A DNA stretch of 64,000 nucleotides from Huaxiibacter chinensis. Lineage in GTDB: Bacteria; Pseudomonadota; Gammaproteobacteria; Enterobacterales; Enterobacteriaceae. The stretch covers positions 930,001 to 994,000 of the forward strand of contig NZ_JAJVHF010000001.1 in the NCBI RefSeq assembly GCF_022171985.1, read 5' to 3'. The position numbers and the translations under genes were made by a program. The notes below the pieces were generated by a model that saw only the letters and a program-made list of their open reading frames with translations, did no database searches and had not been told where the DNA came from. Of this stretch, positions 27,498 to 35,664 are shown one piece after another (positions within the stretch are counted from its first letter, which is position 1; every line of letters starts with the position of its first letter).

Positions 27498-27554
27498 CCG
27501 TTTATCAGATGGTTGATGCTACGACCATCTGCTGAATGACGCAATGGAGTAACC

Positions 27555-28991
27555 ATGAATACGTCAGTTGTTTCACCGGGCCGCGCAGGCCTGATATTGC
27601 TCTTAACCGGCCAGATGCTGCCGCTGATTGATACCTCAATCACCAACGTGGCGCTGGACTCCATCACCCACTCTTTACAGGCCACCGCCACCGAACTGGA
27701 GCTGATTGTCGCGCTCTACGGCGTGGCTTTTGCCGTCTGCCTGGCGCTCGGCAGCAAGCTTGGCGATAACCTGGGTCGGCGTCGCTTATTTATGACCGGC
27801 GTGGCGATTTTTGGTCTTGCCTCGCTGCTGTGCGGGTTGGCAGGAAGCGTTGAACAGCTGCTGGCCGCGCGCATTGTTCAGGGCGCAGGCGCGGCGCTGA
27901 TCATGCCGCAAATCCTGGCCACACTGCATGTCACCCTCAAAGGGACAGCCCATGCAAAAGCCATTAGCCTGTTCGGCGGCATCGGCGGCATCGCGTTTAT
28001 CGTCGGTCAGATGGGCGGCGGCTGGCTGGTCTCGGCGGATATTGCCGGGCTGGGCTGGCGTAACGCCTTCTTTATCAATGTGCCGATCTGCCTCGTCGTG
28101 CTGGCGCTGAGTCAACGCTATGTGCCGGAAACCCGCCGGGATACGCCGTCCCGCATCGACTGGCAGGGCACCGCGCTGCTGGCAGTTATCCTCTGCTGCC
28201 TGCTCTTCCCGATGGCGCTTGGCCCGCAGTGGCACTGGTCATGGCCGCTGAAAGTCGCGCTGTTCGCCATTATTCCTCTGGGCTATTTGATGGTGCTGAA
28301 TGCACGTAAAAAAGAGCGCGAGGATGCGCATCCACTGATCCCGCCCCGTCTGCTGCAGCTGCGCAGTATTCGTTTTGGCGTGTTGATTGCGCTCCTCTTT
28401 TTCAGCGTCTGGTCCGGGTTTATGTTCTGCATGGCGCTCACCATGCAGACGGGTCTGGGGATGGCGCCGTGGCAGTCTGGCAACAGTTTTATCGCGCTCG
28501 GGGTGACCTATTTTATCTCCGCGTGGTTTGCCCCTCGCCTGATTGCCCGTTACAGCACCAGCACAATCCTGCTAACCGGTCTGGCCATTCAAATTATCGG
28601 CCTGCTGGCGCTCATCGCCACCTTCCGGGTCTGGGGCATGAGCAACACCGCGCTGACGCTGGCGCCCGCAACAGGGCTGGTCGGCTATGGACAGGCGCTG
28701 ATTGTGAACAGCTTTTATCGCATCGGGATGCGCGATATTCAGCCTGATGATGCAGGCGCGGCCAGCGCCATTTTAAGCACCCTTCAGCAAGCGGCGCTGG
28801 GGCTGGGCCCGGCTATCTTCGGGGCGATTTTGCTGCACGCCCTGCAAACCCATCACGGAGAGTATACCCGGGCGATCACCCTCTTTCTCGGTGTCGAAAC
28901 CGCCATGATGATCGTGCTGGCGCTGGCCACGGTACGGATGCGCCATCGTCTGTGCTTGCCGGTCGTGAAAAGCTGTCAGCTGGCGAAGTAA
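27555..28991 (+). CDS. DHA2-family MFS drug transporter
   Basis: 478 residues with about fourteen hydrophobic segments. Key motifs are 'LIDTSITNVALDSI' in helix 1 (DHA2 motif D1), 'GSKLGDNLGRRRLFMTG' in loop 2-3 and 'RIVQGAGAALIMPQIL' in helix 4. It resembles EmrB/QacA-type proton-drug antiporters. It is controlled, by position, by the divergent XRE regulator. Start: ATG with ATGGAGTAACC upstream. Substrate unknown. Confidence 0.88.
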   Translation: MNTSVVSPGRAGLILLLTGQMLPLIDTSITNVALDSITHSLQATATELELIVALYGVAFAVCLALGSKLGDNLGRRRLFMTGVAIFGLASLLCGLAGSVEQLLAARIVQGAGAALIMPQILATLHVTLKGTAHAKAISLFGGIGGIAFIVGQMGGGWLVSADIAGLGWRNAFFINVPICLVVLALSQRYVPETRRDTPSRIDWQGTALLAVILCCLLFPMALGPQWHWSWPLKVALFAIIPLGYLMVLNARKKEREDAHPLIPPRLLQLRSIRFGVLIALLFFSVWSGFMFCMALTMQTGLGMAPWQSGNSFIALGVTYFISAWFAPRLIARYSTSTILLTGLAIQIIGLLALIATFRVWGMSNTALTLAPATGLVGYGQALIVNSFYRIGMRDIQPDDAGAASAILSTLQQAALGLGPAIFGAILLHALQTHHGEYTRAITLFLGVETAMMIVLALATVRMRHRLCLPVVKSCQLAK

Positions 28992-29056
28992 AGCGTCGAA
29001 TTTGCATAATAGATCCGCAGCCGTCATCATGAGGCTGCATCAATACAGGAGACGTT

Positions 29057-30301
29057 ATGCAGGAATTAATTGCTCAGGTTGAAGAGTTAGGGATTGAAAT
29101 TAATCACACCACCTCGTTAGTGATTATCTTTGGTATTATTTTTCTGACTGCCCTTGTCGTACATTTTATTTTGCACAAAGTCGTGTTGCGGATCTTTGAA
29201 AAGCGTGCACGTGCCAGCAGTCATTTATGGCTGCAAATCATCACTGAAAATAAATTATTTCACCGTCTGGCCTTTACCCTCCAGGGGATTATCGTCAACG
29301 TTCAGGCGGCATTATGGCTTCAGAAGGGCAGCGAAGCGGCGGAGTTACTGACCACCTGCGCAAAACTGTGGGTCATGGTTTACGCCCTGCTCTCCTTTTT
29401 CTCGTTACTGGATGTGATATTCAATCTGACGCAGAAAATGGCTACCGCCTCTCAGCTTCCGCTCAAGGGAATATTTCAGGGCATTAAGCTGGTGAGCGCT
29501 ATCCTGGTCGGGATTTTGATTATCTCCCTGTTGATTGGGCAGTCTCCGGCGATTTTGATTAGCGGTCTGGGCGCCATGGCAGCGGTGTTAATGCTGGTGT
29601 TCAAAGACCCGATACTCGGTTTAGTGGCCGGTATTCAGCTTTCCGCCAACGATATGCTCAAGCTGGGCGACTGGCTGGAGATGCCGAAATACGGCGCCAA
29701 CGGCACGGTAACGGATATCGGGCTGACCACCGTCAAGGTGCGCAACTTTGACAATACCATCACCACGATCCCCACGTGGGCGCTGGTATCCGATGCGTTT
29801 ATCAACTGGAGCGGCATGTCCACTTCCGGCGGGCGTCGTATAAAGCGCAGCCTGAATATAGATACCACCAGCATTCATTTTCTGAACGAGCAGGAACAGC
29901 AGCATCTGATTCAGGCAAAGCTGCTAAAACCCTATATGTCTGCACGCCATGACGAAATTACGCTGTGGAATCAGGAAAATGGTGAAGGCGAGTCGGTGCT
30001 GAACAGGCGTAAGATGACCAATATTGGCACCTTCCGCGCGTATCTGAACGAATATCTGCGCAATCACCCACGCATCCGTAAAGATATGACGCTGATGGTG
30101 CGTCAGTTAGCGCCAGAGGCTCACGGATTACCGATCGAAATTTACGCGTTTACCAATACGGTGGTCTGGGCGGAATATGAGGCGATTCAGGCCGATATCT
30201 TCGATCATATTTTCGCGGTGGTGGATGAATTTGGTCTGCGCATTCATCAGTCTCCGACCGGAAACGATATCCGCTCGCTGTCGGACGCCTTCGCAAAATA
30301 A
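29057..30301 (+). CDS. ybdG: Miniconductance mechanosensitive channel YbdG
   Basis: 414 residues, matching E. coli YbdG (415) over the full length: N-terminal helices, then '[20 protein letters not shown]' (pore region near 165-184), '[16 protein letters not shown]', '[12 protein letters not shown]', and the C-terminal '[12 protein letters not shown]'. In E. coli it forms a small-conductance stretch-activated channel of the inner membrane. The ribosome site is CAGGAG. A second, diverged YbdG-like gene lies at 4085. Confidence 0.93.
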   Translation: MQELIAQVEELGIEINHTTSLVIIFGIIFLTALVVHFILHKVVLRIFEKRARASSHLWLQIITENKLFHRLAFTLQGIIVNVQAALWLQKGSEAAELLTTCAKLWVMVYALLSFFSLLDVIFNLTQKMATASQLPLKGIFQGIKLVSAILVGILIISLLIGQSPAILISGLGAMAAVLMLVFKDPILGLVAGIQLSANDMLKLGDWLEMPKYGANGTVTDIGLTTVKVRNFDNTITTIPTWALVSDAFINWSGMSTSGGRRIKRSLNIDTTSIHFLNEQEQQHLIQAKLLKPYMSARHDEITLWNQENGEGESVLNRRKMTNIGTFRAYLNEYLRNHPRIRKDMTLMVRQLAPEAHGLPIEIYAFTNTVVWAEYEAIQADIFDHIFAVVDEFGLRIHQSPTGNDIRSLSDAFAK

Positions 30302-30304
30302 ACG

Positions 30305-31276
30305 TCAGGTGCTGGCGCGGGAAACATAGCGCCAGTCCATCATCACTCTTTCCGTTGGCGCATCGGGGTTATCGATTTTATTCAGCAGTAAATCGACCGC
30401 CTTGCGCCCAATTTCCCGCGACGGCTGCTGGATGGTGGTCAGGGCGATCATCTCTGACAACTCTGTTCCATCAAAACCCACCACGGCAATATCCTGCGGA
30501 ACCCTGAGCCCGGCCTGTTCAATAGCGCGCATCGCGCCTGCCGCCAGCGTATCCGAAACCGCGAAGACCGCATCAGGTGGGTCCTCTGCCAGTAATTTCT
30601 GCATGGCTTTCATCCCGGCGCTGGAGCTGAGTTCGCTGGCATACTCCACCCTTTGATAGTCCAGCTCCCGCAGATGCAGCACGCTTTTGTAGCCACGTTC
30701 GCGAAGTCGTGCATATTTGTAGCTCAGGTCATGGTTAATTAATGCAATACGTCGATGCCCGCCGTCGGCAAGCTGGCTCACCACATGCTGCGAAGCGTCG
30801 ACGTCATTAATCCCCACGCAGGACACCGTTCCGGCATCGGCGTATTCAGCACACTGCACCCAGGGGGCGGCGCCAATCAGGGCGGAAAGTTCAGGAAGCT
30901 TTGAGAAGGCGTCCATGGTGATAATGCCATCAACAATTTTACCCGACAGCAGACTCAGGCCCGAACGGGAGCGTTCTATATCCGAGCCGGAGTTGCACAG
31001 CAGGATGCGGTAACCGTTCTTTTCGGCCTCTTCTTCTATGCCTTTCACCACTTCCGCGCAGAACGGGTTCGCGATATTGGACACCATCACCAGCACCATA
31101 TAGCTGCGGGCGGTCCGTAGCTGGCGAGCCAGCAGGTTGGGCTGATAGTTGCTCTCTTTGATGGCCTGCAGGACGCGCTCGCGGTTTTTGGCTTTCACGG
31201 AATCGCTGTTATTCAGCACGCGGGAAACCGTTGCCACGGACACCCCGGCAAGCCTGGCGATTTTCTGAATTGACAT
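30305..31276 (-). CDS. LacI-family transcriptional regulator
   Basis: 323 residues. The LacI helix-turn-helix is 'IQKIARLAGVSVATVSRVLN' (residues 3-22), with the hinge helix 'QPNLLARQLRTARS', then a sugar-binding core. It lies downstream of, and on the same strand as, a permease/isomerase/dehydrogenase cluster. It is the natural ligand for the two GTAATCGATTAC palindromes before that cluster (34788-34830). The inducer is presumably the transported sugar or a derivative. Confidence 0.88.
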   Translation of the reverse strand: MSIQKIARLAGVSVATVSRVLNNSDSVKAKNRERVLQAIKESNYQPNLLARQLRTARSYMVLVMVSNIANPFCAEVVKGIEEEAEKNGYRILLCNSGSDIERSRSGLSLLSGKIVDGIITMDAFSKLPELSALIGAAPWVQCAEYADAGTVSCVGINDVDASQHVVSQLADGGHRRIALINHDLSYKYARLRERGYKSVLHLRELDYQRVEYASELSSSAGMKAMQKLLAEDPPDAVFAVSDTLAAGAMRAIEQAGLRVPQDIAVVGFDGTELSEMIALTTIQQPSREIGRKAVDLLLNKIDNPDAPTERVMMDWRYVSRAST

Positions 31277-31351
31277 AGCGACGACACATCCTGCGGTTAG
31301 CGTTTTATGCAGGCTACCATAAATTTGTTGCCCGGCGAACCGGGCAATGGT

Positions 31352-32494
31352 TTAAGACGCGACCGGCACCCAGCGCTGTTGCTGATGGCTTTTCACAATA
31401 GCATCAATGATATGCATGACGTTTGCACCGTCATGGAAGGTAGCAAACAGAGGCCGCGCGGGCATTTCACCGGCCTCAACGGCACGGTAAAATTGCGCCA
31501 TCATGTTTTTAAACGCATCCGGCCAGCCCTCAATATGACCGCCAGGAAAATGGGCACTGTCGGCCACATCCTTGTTCATCAAACCGGGGTCGTCCGTCAG
31601 GCACTGGTTTGGCTGTGCGCGATGTCCTGTCCATAGCTGCTGGGGCACCTCCTGATCCCAGGCAACCGACTGCTCGCTGCCGTTAATCTCAAACGTCAGA
31701 CGGTTTTTGCGCCCGGCGCTCACCTGCGAGACGTTAAAACTGCCTTTGCTGCCGTCATCAAAGCGGATCAACACGGAGCCGAAATCTTCGGTGGTGACCG
31801 GTTTGTCTTCGTATTGTGCATGTTCACCCTGTGAAAAGGTCTGATTGCCCGCCATGTTGGCCTTGCGCGTTGGCCAGACGATGGCGAGATCGGCCATGAC
31901 TTCGGTGATCCGCCGCCCGGTGACAAATTGCACCGTGTCGCACCAGTGGGAGCCAATATCCGCCACCGCACGCGACGCGCCGCCCAGCGCGGCATCCACC
32001 CGCCAGTTGTAGTCGGTTTCCAGTAACATCCAGTCCTGAAGATAGCTGCCGTGGGCGGCGAAGAGTCGTCCGAGGCTGCCCTGACGCACCATGCTTGCCG
32101 CCTGGCGCACCATCGCAAACTGGCGATAGACAAAGCTGACGCCATGGATCACCCCCGCCTGCTCAGCCAGTGCCACCAGCTCGCGGGCCTCTTCCGGGGT
32201 CATACACAGCGGCTTTTCGGAGAAAACATGCTTACCCGCCCGCAAAATTTGCCGGTTAATCCCGGCGTGCATATGGTTTGGCGTGCAGTTGTGTACCACG
32301 TGCAAATCGGGGTGTTCGAGCAGCGCCTCTACGCTGTCGTAGGCGTGCGGCACATTCAGCTGGCGCGCCTTTTCCTGGGCTTGTGAAAGCGAGCTATCAC
32401 ACAGCGCGACCACCTGAACAGATCCCAGACGGCGCAGCGCCTCAATATGCGCCGGGCCGATAAATCCGCTGCCGATAATGCCAACGTTAATCAT
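31352..32494 (-). CDS. Gfo/Idh/MocA-family NAD(P)-dependent oxidoreductase
   Basis: 380 residues. N-terminal Rossmann motif 'VGIIGSGFIGPAH' (residues 3-15), 'EKPLCMTPEE' with the catalytic Lys of the family near residue 92, and 'DIGSHWCDTVQFVTG' near 178. Such enzymes oxidise sugars or inositols, often to 3-keto forms. The ATG at 32494 overlaps the end of the upstream isomerase gene by 8 bp and has AGGAGGG upstream; the long frame to 32593 is rejected. Third gene of the LacI-controlled cluster. Confidence 0.88.
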   Translation of the reverse strand: MINVGIIGSGFIGPAHIEALRRLGSVQVVALCDSSLSQAQEKARQLNVPHAYDSVEALLEHPDLHVVHNCTPNHMHAGINRQILRAGKHVFSEKPLCMTPEEARELVALAEQAGVIHGVSFVYRQFAMVRQAASMVRQGSLGRLFAAHGSYLQDWMLLETDYNWRVDAALGGASRAVADIGSHWCDTVQFVTGRRITEVMADLAIVWPTRKANMAGNQTFSQGEHAQYEDKPVTTEDFGSVLIRFDDGSKGSFNVSQVSAGRKNRLTFEINGSEQSVAWDQEVPQQLWTGHRAQPNQCLTDDPGLMNKDVADSAHFPGGHIEGWPDAFKNMMAQFYRAVEAGEMPARPLFATFHDGANVMHIIDAIVKSHQQQRWVPVAS

Positions 32495-33512
32495 GACGCC
32501 CTCCTGCCGCAAAATCATCAAACGCCTGCCCGGAAACCGGAATAATATGGCGGCGAATAAACTCGCTGCCCTCACGGGCGCCGGTATCGCCATCCTTAAG
32601 ACAGCACTCCCACTCCAGCACCGCCCAGCCGTCGTAGTCGTACTGAGTCAGCTTGCTAAAGATACCGTTGAAATCGATCTGCCCGTCCCCCAGAGAACGA
32701 AAACGCCCGGCTCGGTTGATCCAGGGCTGGTAGCCCCCATACACGCCGCTGCGCCCGTTAGCTCTGAACTCCGCATCTTTGACGTGAAACGCCTTGATAC
32801 GTGAATGATAGATATCAATAAACGACAGATAATCCATGTGTTGCAGCAGCATATGGCTGGGATCGTAGAGAATATTGCAGCGCGGGTGGTTGTCGACAAG
32901 CGCCAGAAAACGCTCAAACGTTACACCATCGTGTAAATCTTCGCCGGGATGCAGTTCAAAACAGAGATTCACCCCCTGCTCATCGAAAACATCCAGTATC
33001 GGACGCCAGCGGCGAGCCAGCGCCTGAAAGGCCTCGTAAAAACGTTGTGCATTGTGCGGTGGCCACGGATAGAAAAAGGGCCACGCCAGCGAGCCGGAGA
33101 AGGTGGCGTGTGCCGTTAACCCTAATCGGGCCGATGCGACCGCCGCCTGTTTGACCTTTTCGGTTGCCCACGCCTGACGCGCCGCATCATCCCCGCGGAC
33201 CTCAGCCGGAGCAAAGTGGCTAAACGCCTCGCGATAGGCGTCGTTTACCGCCACCAGTTGCCCTTCAAGATGGGTCGACAGTTCGCTGATAACCAGCCCG
33301 TGCCCGGCCAGTATGCCGGCGATTTCATCGCAATAGGTCTGGCTGTCGGCGGCCTTAGCCACATCAAAAATGTGCGGATGGTTGCACGGCATCTGCACCG
33401 CTTTGTATCCTTTATCCGCCGCCCATCCAGCCAGTCCGTCTAAGGTATTAAACGGCGGCTGCCCGCCGATAAATTGCGAGAGAAAAATACCCGGTCCTTT
33501 TATTGTCCTCAT
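32487..33512 (-). CDS. Sugar-phosphate isomerase/epimerase-like TIM-barrel protein
   Basis: 341 residues of the AP-endonuclease-2/xylose-isomerase-like fold. Probable metal ligands occur in 'NLCFELHPGED' (Glu and His near 185), 'NILYDPSHMLLQ' (Asp and His near 215), 'IKAFHVKDAEF' (His near 240) and 'AVLEWECC' (Glu near 303). The family epimerises or isomerises keto-sugars and is often paired with Gfo/Idh/MocA dehydrogenases, as here. Substrate unknown. Confidence 0.85.
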   Translation of the reverse strand: MRTIKGPGIFLSQFIGGQPPFNTLDGLAGWAADKGYKAVQMPCNHPHIFDVAKAADSQTYCDEIAGILAGHGLVISELSTHLEGQLVAVNDAYREAFSHFAPAEVRGDDAARQAWATEKVKQAAVASARLGLTAHATFSGSLAWPFFYPWPPHNAQRFYEAFQALARRWRPILDVFDEQGVNLCFELHPGEDLHDGVTFERFLALVDNHPRCNILYDPSHMLLQHMDYLSFIDIYHSRIKAFHVKDAEFRANGRSGVYGGYQPWINRAGRFRSLGDGQIDFNGIFSKLTQYDYDGWAVLEWECCLKDGDTGAREGSEFIRRHIIPVSGQAFDDFAAGGRHD

Positions 33513-33527
33513 ACCACCTCCTGAAAA

Positions 33528-34766
33528 TTACGCCTTGTCATCGTCGTATTTGAACGTGAGCAGGAAAATCAGTGCAATTACCGCGGCAGCCACCGCCGGG
33601 ATCCACCAGAATGTCACCCACGCCTGCGGTACGGTCTGCCCCGCCACCAGGCGGTTATAGAGCGCACCAGAAATCTGCGAGCCAAGCAGCATGCCAATAC
33701 CATAGGTGAACATGACGATCATGCTCTGCGCCTGACCTTTGACCTTCTCCCCCGCCACGCGATCGGTATAGATAAAGCCGACCACGAAGAAGAAGTCATA
33801 GCACACGCCGTGCAGCAGAATGCCGAGATAGAGCAGGATACGACCTTCCTCGCTCACGCCCAGGGCAAACATTGCATAGCGCACAAACCAGGCCAGCATA
33901 CCGATCAGCAGCATGTACTTAACGCCCAGACGGCGGAACAGCAGCGGGATGACCAGCATAAAGACGATTTCGGACATTTGCCCGAATGACATGGCGGTAC
34001 TGACATCCGCAATACCGGCATCCGCCAGATACGAGGCGGTGTAAGCGTAATAGGTGCCAAGCGGTACGGAGATCAGCATCGCGCAGACGGAAAAGACGAA
34101 GAAATGGCGCGTTTTCAGCAGCGCAAAGGCATCGGCACAGAACAGATCGCGAACCTGAACCGGAAGCCCTTTCGCCGGAGCAGGCGTATGGGGCAACGTC
34201 AGGCTATAAATCGCCAGCAGCACGGAGCTGACCGCGGCCACCTGGAAAATGGTCACGCTGGAAGCCACACCGGTCACACCGATAAAGATCCCCGCCACAA
34301 TCCAGCCGATGGTGCCAAACACCCGGACAACCGGGAAGGTTTTATCGACGTTCGCCAGGCTATGAAAGGCAATATTGTTGGTCAATGCCAGCGTGGGCAT
34401 ATAGCAGAGCGTGTAGCCAAACAGCAGGCCTATCAGCAGCGCGCCGTTTTCCGCGACCAGCGCGCCTGGCACGAACCAGAGGATCGCCGCCCCGGCCAGA
34501 TGCATCACTGCCATCACCTTCTGTGAGGCAAAAAACCTGTCCACCAGCATACCAAGCACAAACGGCGAGAGAATTGAGGCGATAGGCCCGGCGGAAAATG
34601 CATCACCGATCAGCAACGACATGTTGTGCTGGGTCATCACCAGGCCAAGCGTTACCGACCAGCTACCCCAGATAAAAAACTGCAGAAACATCATCAGCGA
34701 CAGACGCGGAACCAGCATCCGGTGATGTACTGTCGCCTTTCCACTACTTTCAGTTGTTGACACCAT
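33528..34766 (-). CDS. MFS transporter, nucleoside:H+ symporter (NupG-like) family
   Basis: 412 residues, twelve hydrophobic segments. 'LSLMMFLQFFIWGSWSVTLG' near residue 22 and 'VGFIYTDRVAGEKVKGQAQS' near 330 are typical of the NupG/XapB-like family, members of which also carry sugars. First gene of the LacI-controlled operon, 15 bp ahead of the isomerase gene. The ATG at 34766 follows GTGAGG; the longer frame to 34811 would begin inside the operator and is rejected. Confidence 0.85.
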   Translation of the reverse strand: MVSTTESSGKATVHHRMLVPRLSLMMFLQFFIWGSWSVTLGLVMTQHNMSLLIGDAFSAGPIASILSPFVLGMLVDRFFASQKVMAVMHLAGAAILWFVPGALVAENGALLIGLLFGYTLCYMPTLALTNNIAFHSLANVDKTFPVVRVFGTIGWIVAGIFIGVTGVASSVTIFQVAAVSSVLLAIYSLTLPHTPAPAKGLPVQVRDLFCADAFALLKTRHFFVFSVCAMLISVPLGTYYAYTASYLADAGIADVSTAMSFGQMSEIVFMLVIPLLFRRLGVKYMLLIGMLAWFVRYAMFALGVSEEGRILLYLGILLHGVCYDFFFVVGFIYTDRVAGEKVKGQAQSMIVMFTYGIGMLLGSQISGALYNRLVAGQTVPQAWVTFWWIPAVAAAVIALIFLLTFKYDDDKA

Positions 34767-34787
34767 GATGAGCCTCACCCAGAAAAA

Positions 34788-34830
34788 GTAATCGATTACA
34801 AAACGGTTCACATAAAAAGTAATCGATTAC
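34788..34830 (-). promoter_or_regulatory. Twin LacI-type operators
   Basis: The perfect 12-bp palindrome GTAATCGATTAC occurs at 34788-34799 and 34819-34830, both preceded by AAAA on the left. The centres are 31 bp apart, three helical turns, so two regulator dimers would bind one DNA face or loop. They lie just upstream of the MFS permease start. Confidence 0.85.
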
Positions 34831-34918
34831 AAAATAAAGATCCTGCGGATCGCAACAGATTTGGGAAGGAGGTCACGATAAATATTTTTTGAGAACCTGA
34901 GGCGAAGAACAATATTGA

Positions 34919-34940
34919 TTTATAGCCAATAAGCTATAAA
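34919..34940 (+). promoter_or_regulatory. Operator-like palindrome of the toxin-antitoxin pair
   Basis: TTTATAGC-CAATAA-GCTATAAA, a perfect 8-bp inverted repeat 32 bp upstream of the toxin start. Antitoxin autoregulation at such a site is usual for HigBA-like modules. Confidence 0.65.
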
Positions 34941-34971
34941 ATTATTTAAGCGAGGAAGCACAGGAGAAACA

Positions 34972-35313
34972 ATGTGGAATGTTGAAACTACTGAGAGATT
35001 TGAAGAATGGCTCTTTCGCCAGTCACTTTCGTTAAAGGAGGATATGTTGGCTGCATTGCATATCCTTGCAGAATTCGGCCCGCAGCTCGGGCGCCCGTAT
35101 GTGGATACCGTTAAATCTTCTGTGTATCCCAACATGAAAGAGCTCCGCATCCAGCATGCTGGCGATCCGATTCGGGCATTCTTCGCTTTCGATCCCTGTC
35201 GCAAAGCCATAGTGCTCTGCGCTGGTGATAAAACTGGATGCGTTGAAAAACAATTCTACAAAGAAATGATTAGGTTGGCTGACGCCGAATTCAGTAAACA
35301 CCTGGCGAAGTAA
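34972..35313 (+). CDS. RelE/HigB-type toxin
   Basis: 113 residues of the Gp49/HigB-like RelE superfamily: 'LHILAEFGPQLGRPYVDTVK', 'MKELRIQHAGDPIRAFFAFD' and 'AIVLCAGDKTG', in which the Arg of 'ELRI' and 'PIRA' belong to the mRNA-cleavage centre. It is expected to inhibit translation by cleaving mRNA at the ribosome. The toxin gene precedes the antitoxin gene by 9 bp, the inverted order typical of HigBA. Intact. Confidence 0.85.
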   Translation: MWNVETTERFEEWLFRQSLSLKEDMLAALHILAEFGPQLGRPYVDTVKSSVYPNMKELRIQHAGDPIRAFFAFDPCRKAIVLCAGDKTGCVEKQFYKEMIRLADAEFSKHLAK

Positions 35314-35322
35314 GGAGATCCT

Positions 35323-35622
35323 ATGGCAACGTTAAAAGAACTCATGGCACAACAAAGCGTGGAAAGTCAGGCGCGCATTGAAGCTAAGATTGCAGAAATG
35401 CGCCGTATAGTTGCACTTCACCAACTGCGTGAGGAACTCAATGTTTCGCAGACGGAGCTCGCCACGGCAATGGGCGTAAAGCAGCCTACGCTGGCTAAAA
35501 TCGAACAACCGGGTAATGACCCACGCTTGTCCACGCTAAAACGCTATGTCGCAGCGCTCGGTGGAGAGTTGAGTCTTGATGTCACATTGCCTAATGGGAA
35601 ACGGATTGCGTTTCAAATTTGA
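35323..35622 (+). CDS. HigA-type XRE antitoxin
   Basis: 99 residues with a helix-turn-helix: 'LREELNVSQTELATAMGVKQ' (about 36-55), then 'PTLAKIEQPGNDPRLSTLKR'. It should neutralise the adjacent toxin and repress the operon at the upstream palindrome. Ribosome site AAGGAG. Intact, so the module is probably active. Confidence 0.87.
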   Translation: MATLKELMAQQSVESQARIEAKIAEMRRIVALHQLREELNVSQTELATAMGVKQPTLAKIEQPGNDPRLSTLKRYVAALGGELSLDVTLPNGKRIAFQI

Positions 35623-35632
35623 GAGGTTGTTA

Positions 35633-35658
35633 GCCCGGCAACGGCTGCGCTGCCGGGC
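35633..35658. repeat. REP-type palindrome / terminator
   Basis: GCCCGGCA-ACGGCTGCGC-TGCCGGGC, an 8-bp stem between the convergent antitoxin and pheP genes. It has the form of an enterobacterial REP unit and may end transcription from both sides. Confidence 0.65.
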
Positions 35659-35664
35659 GTAAGG

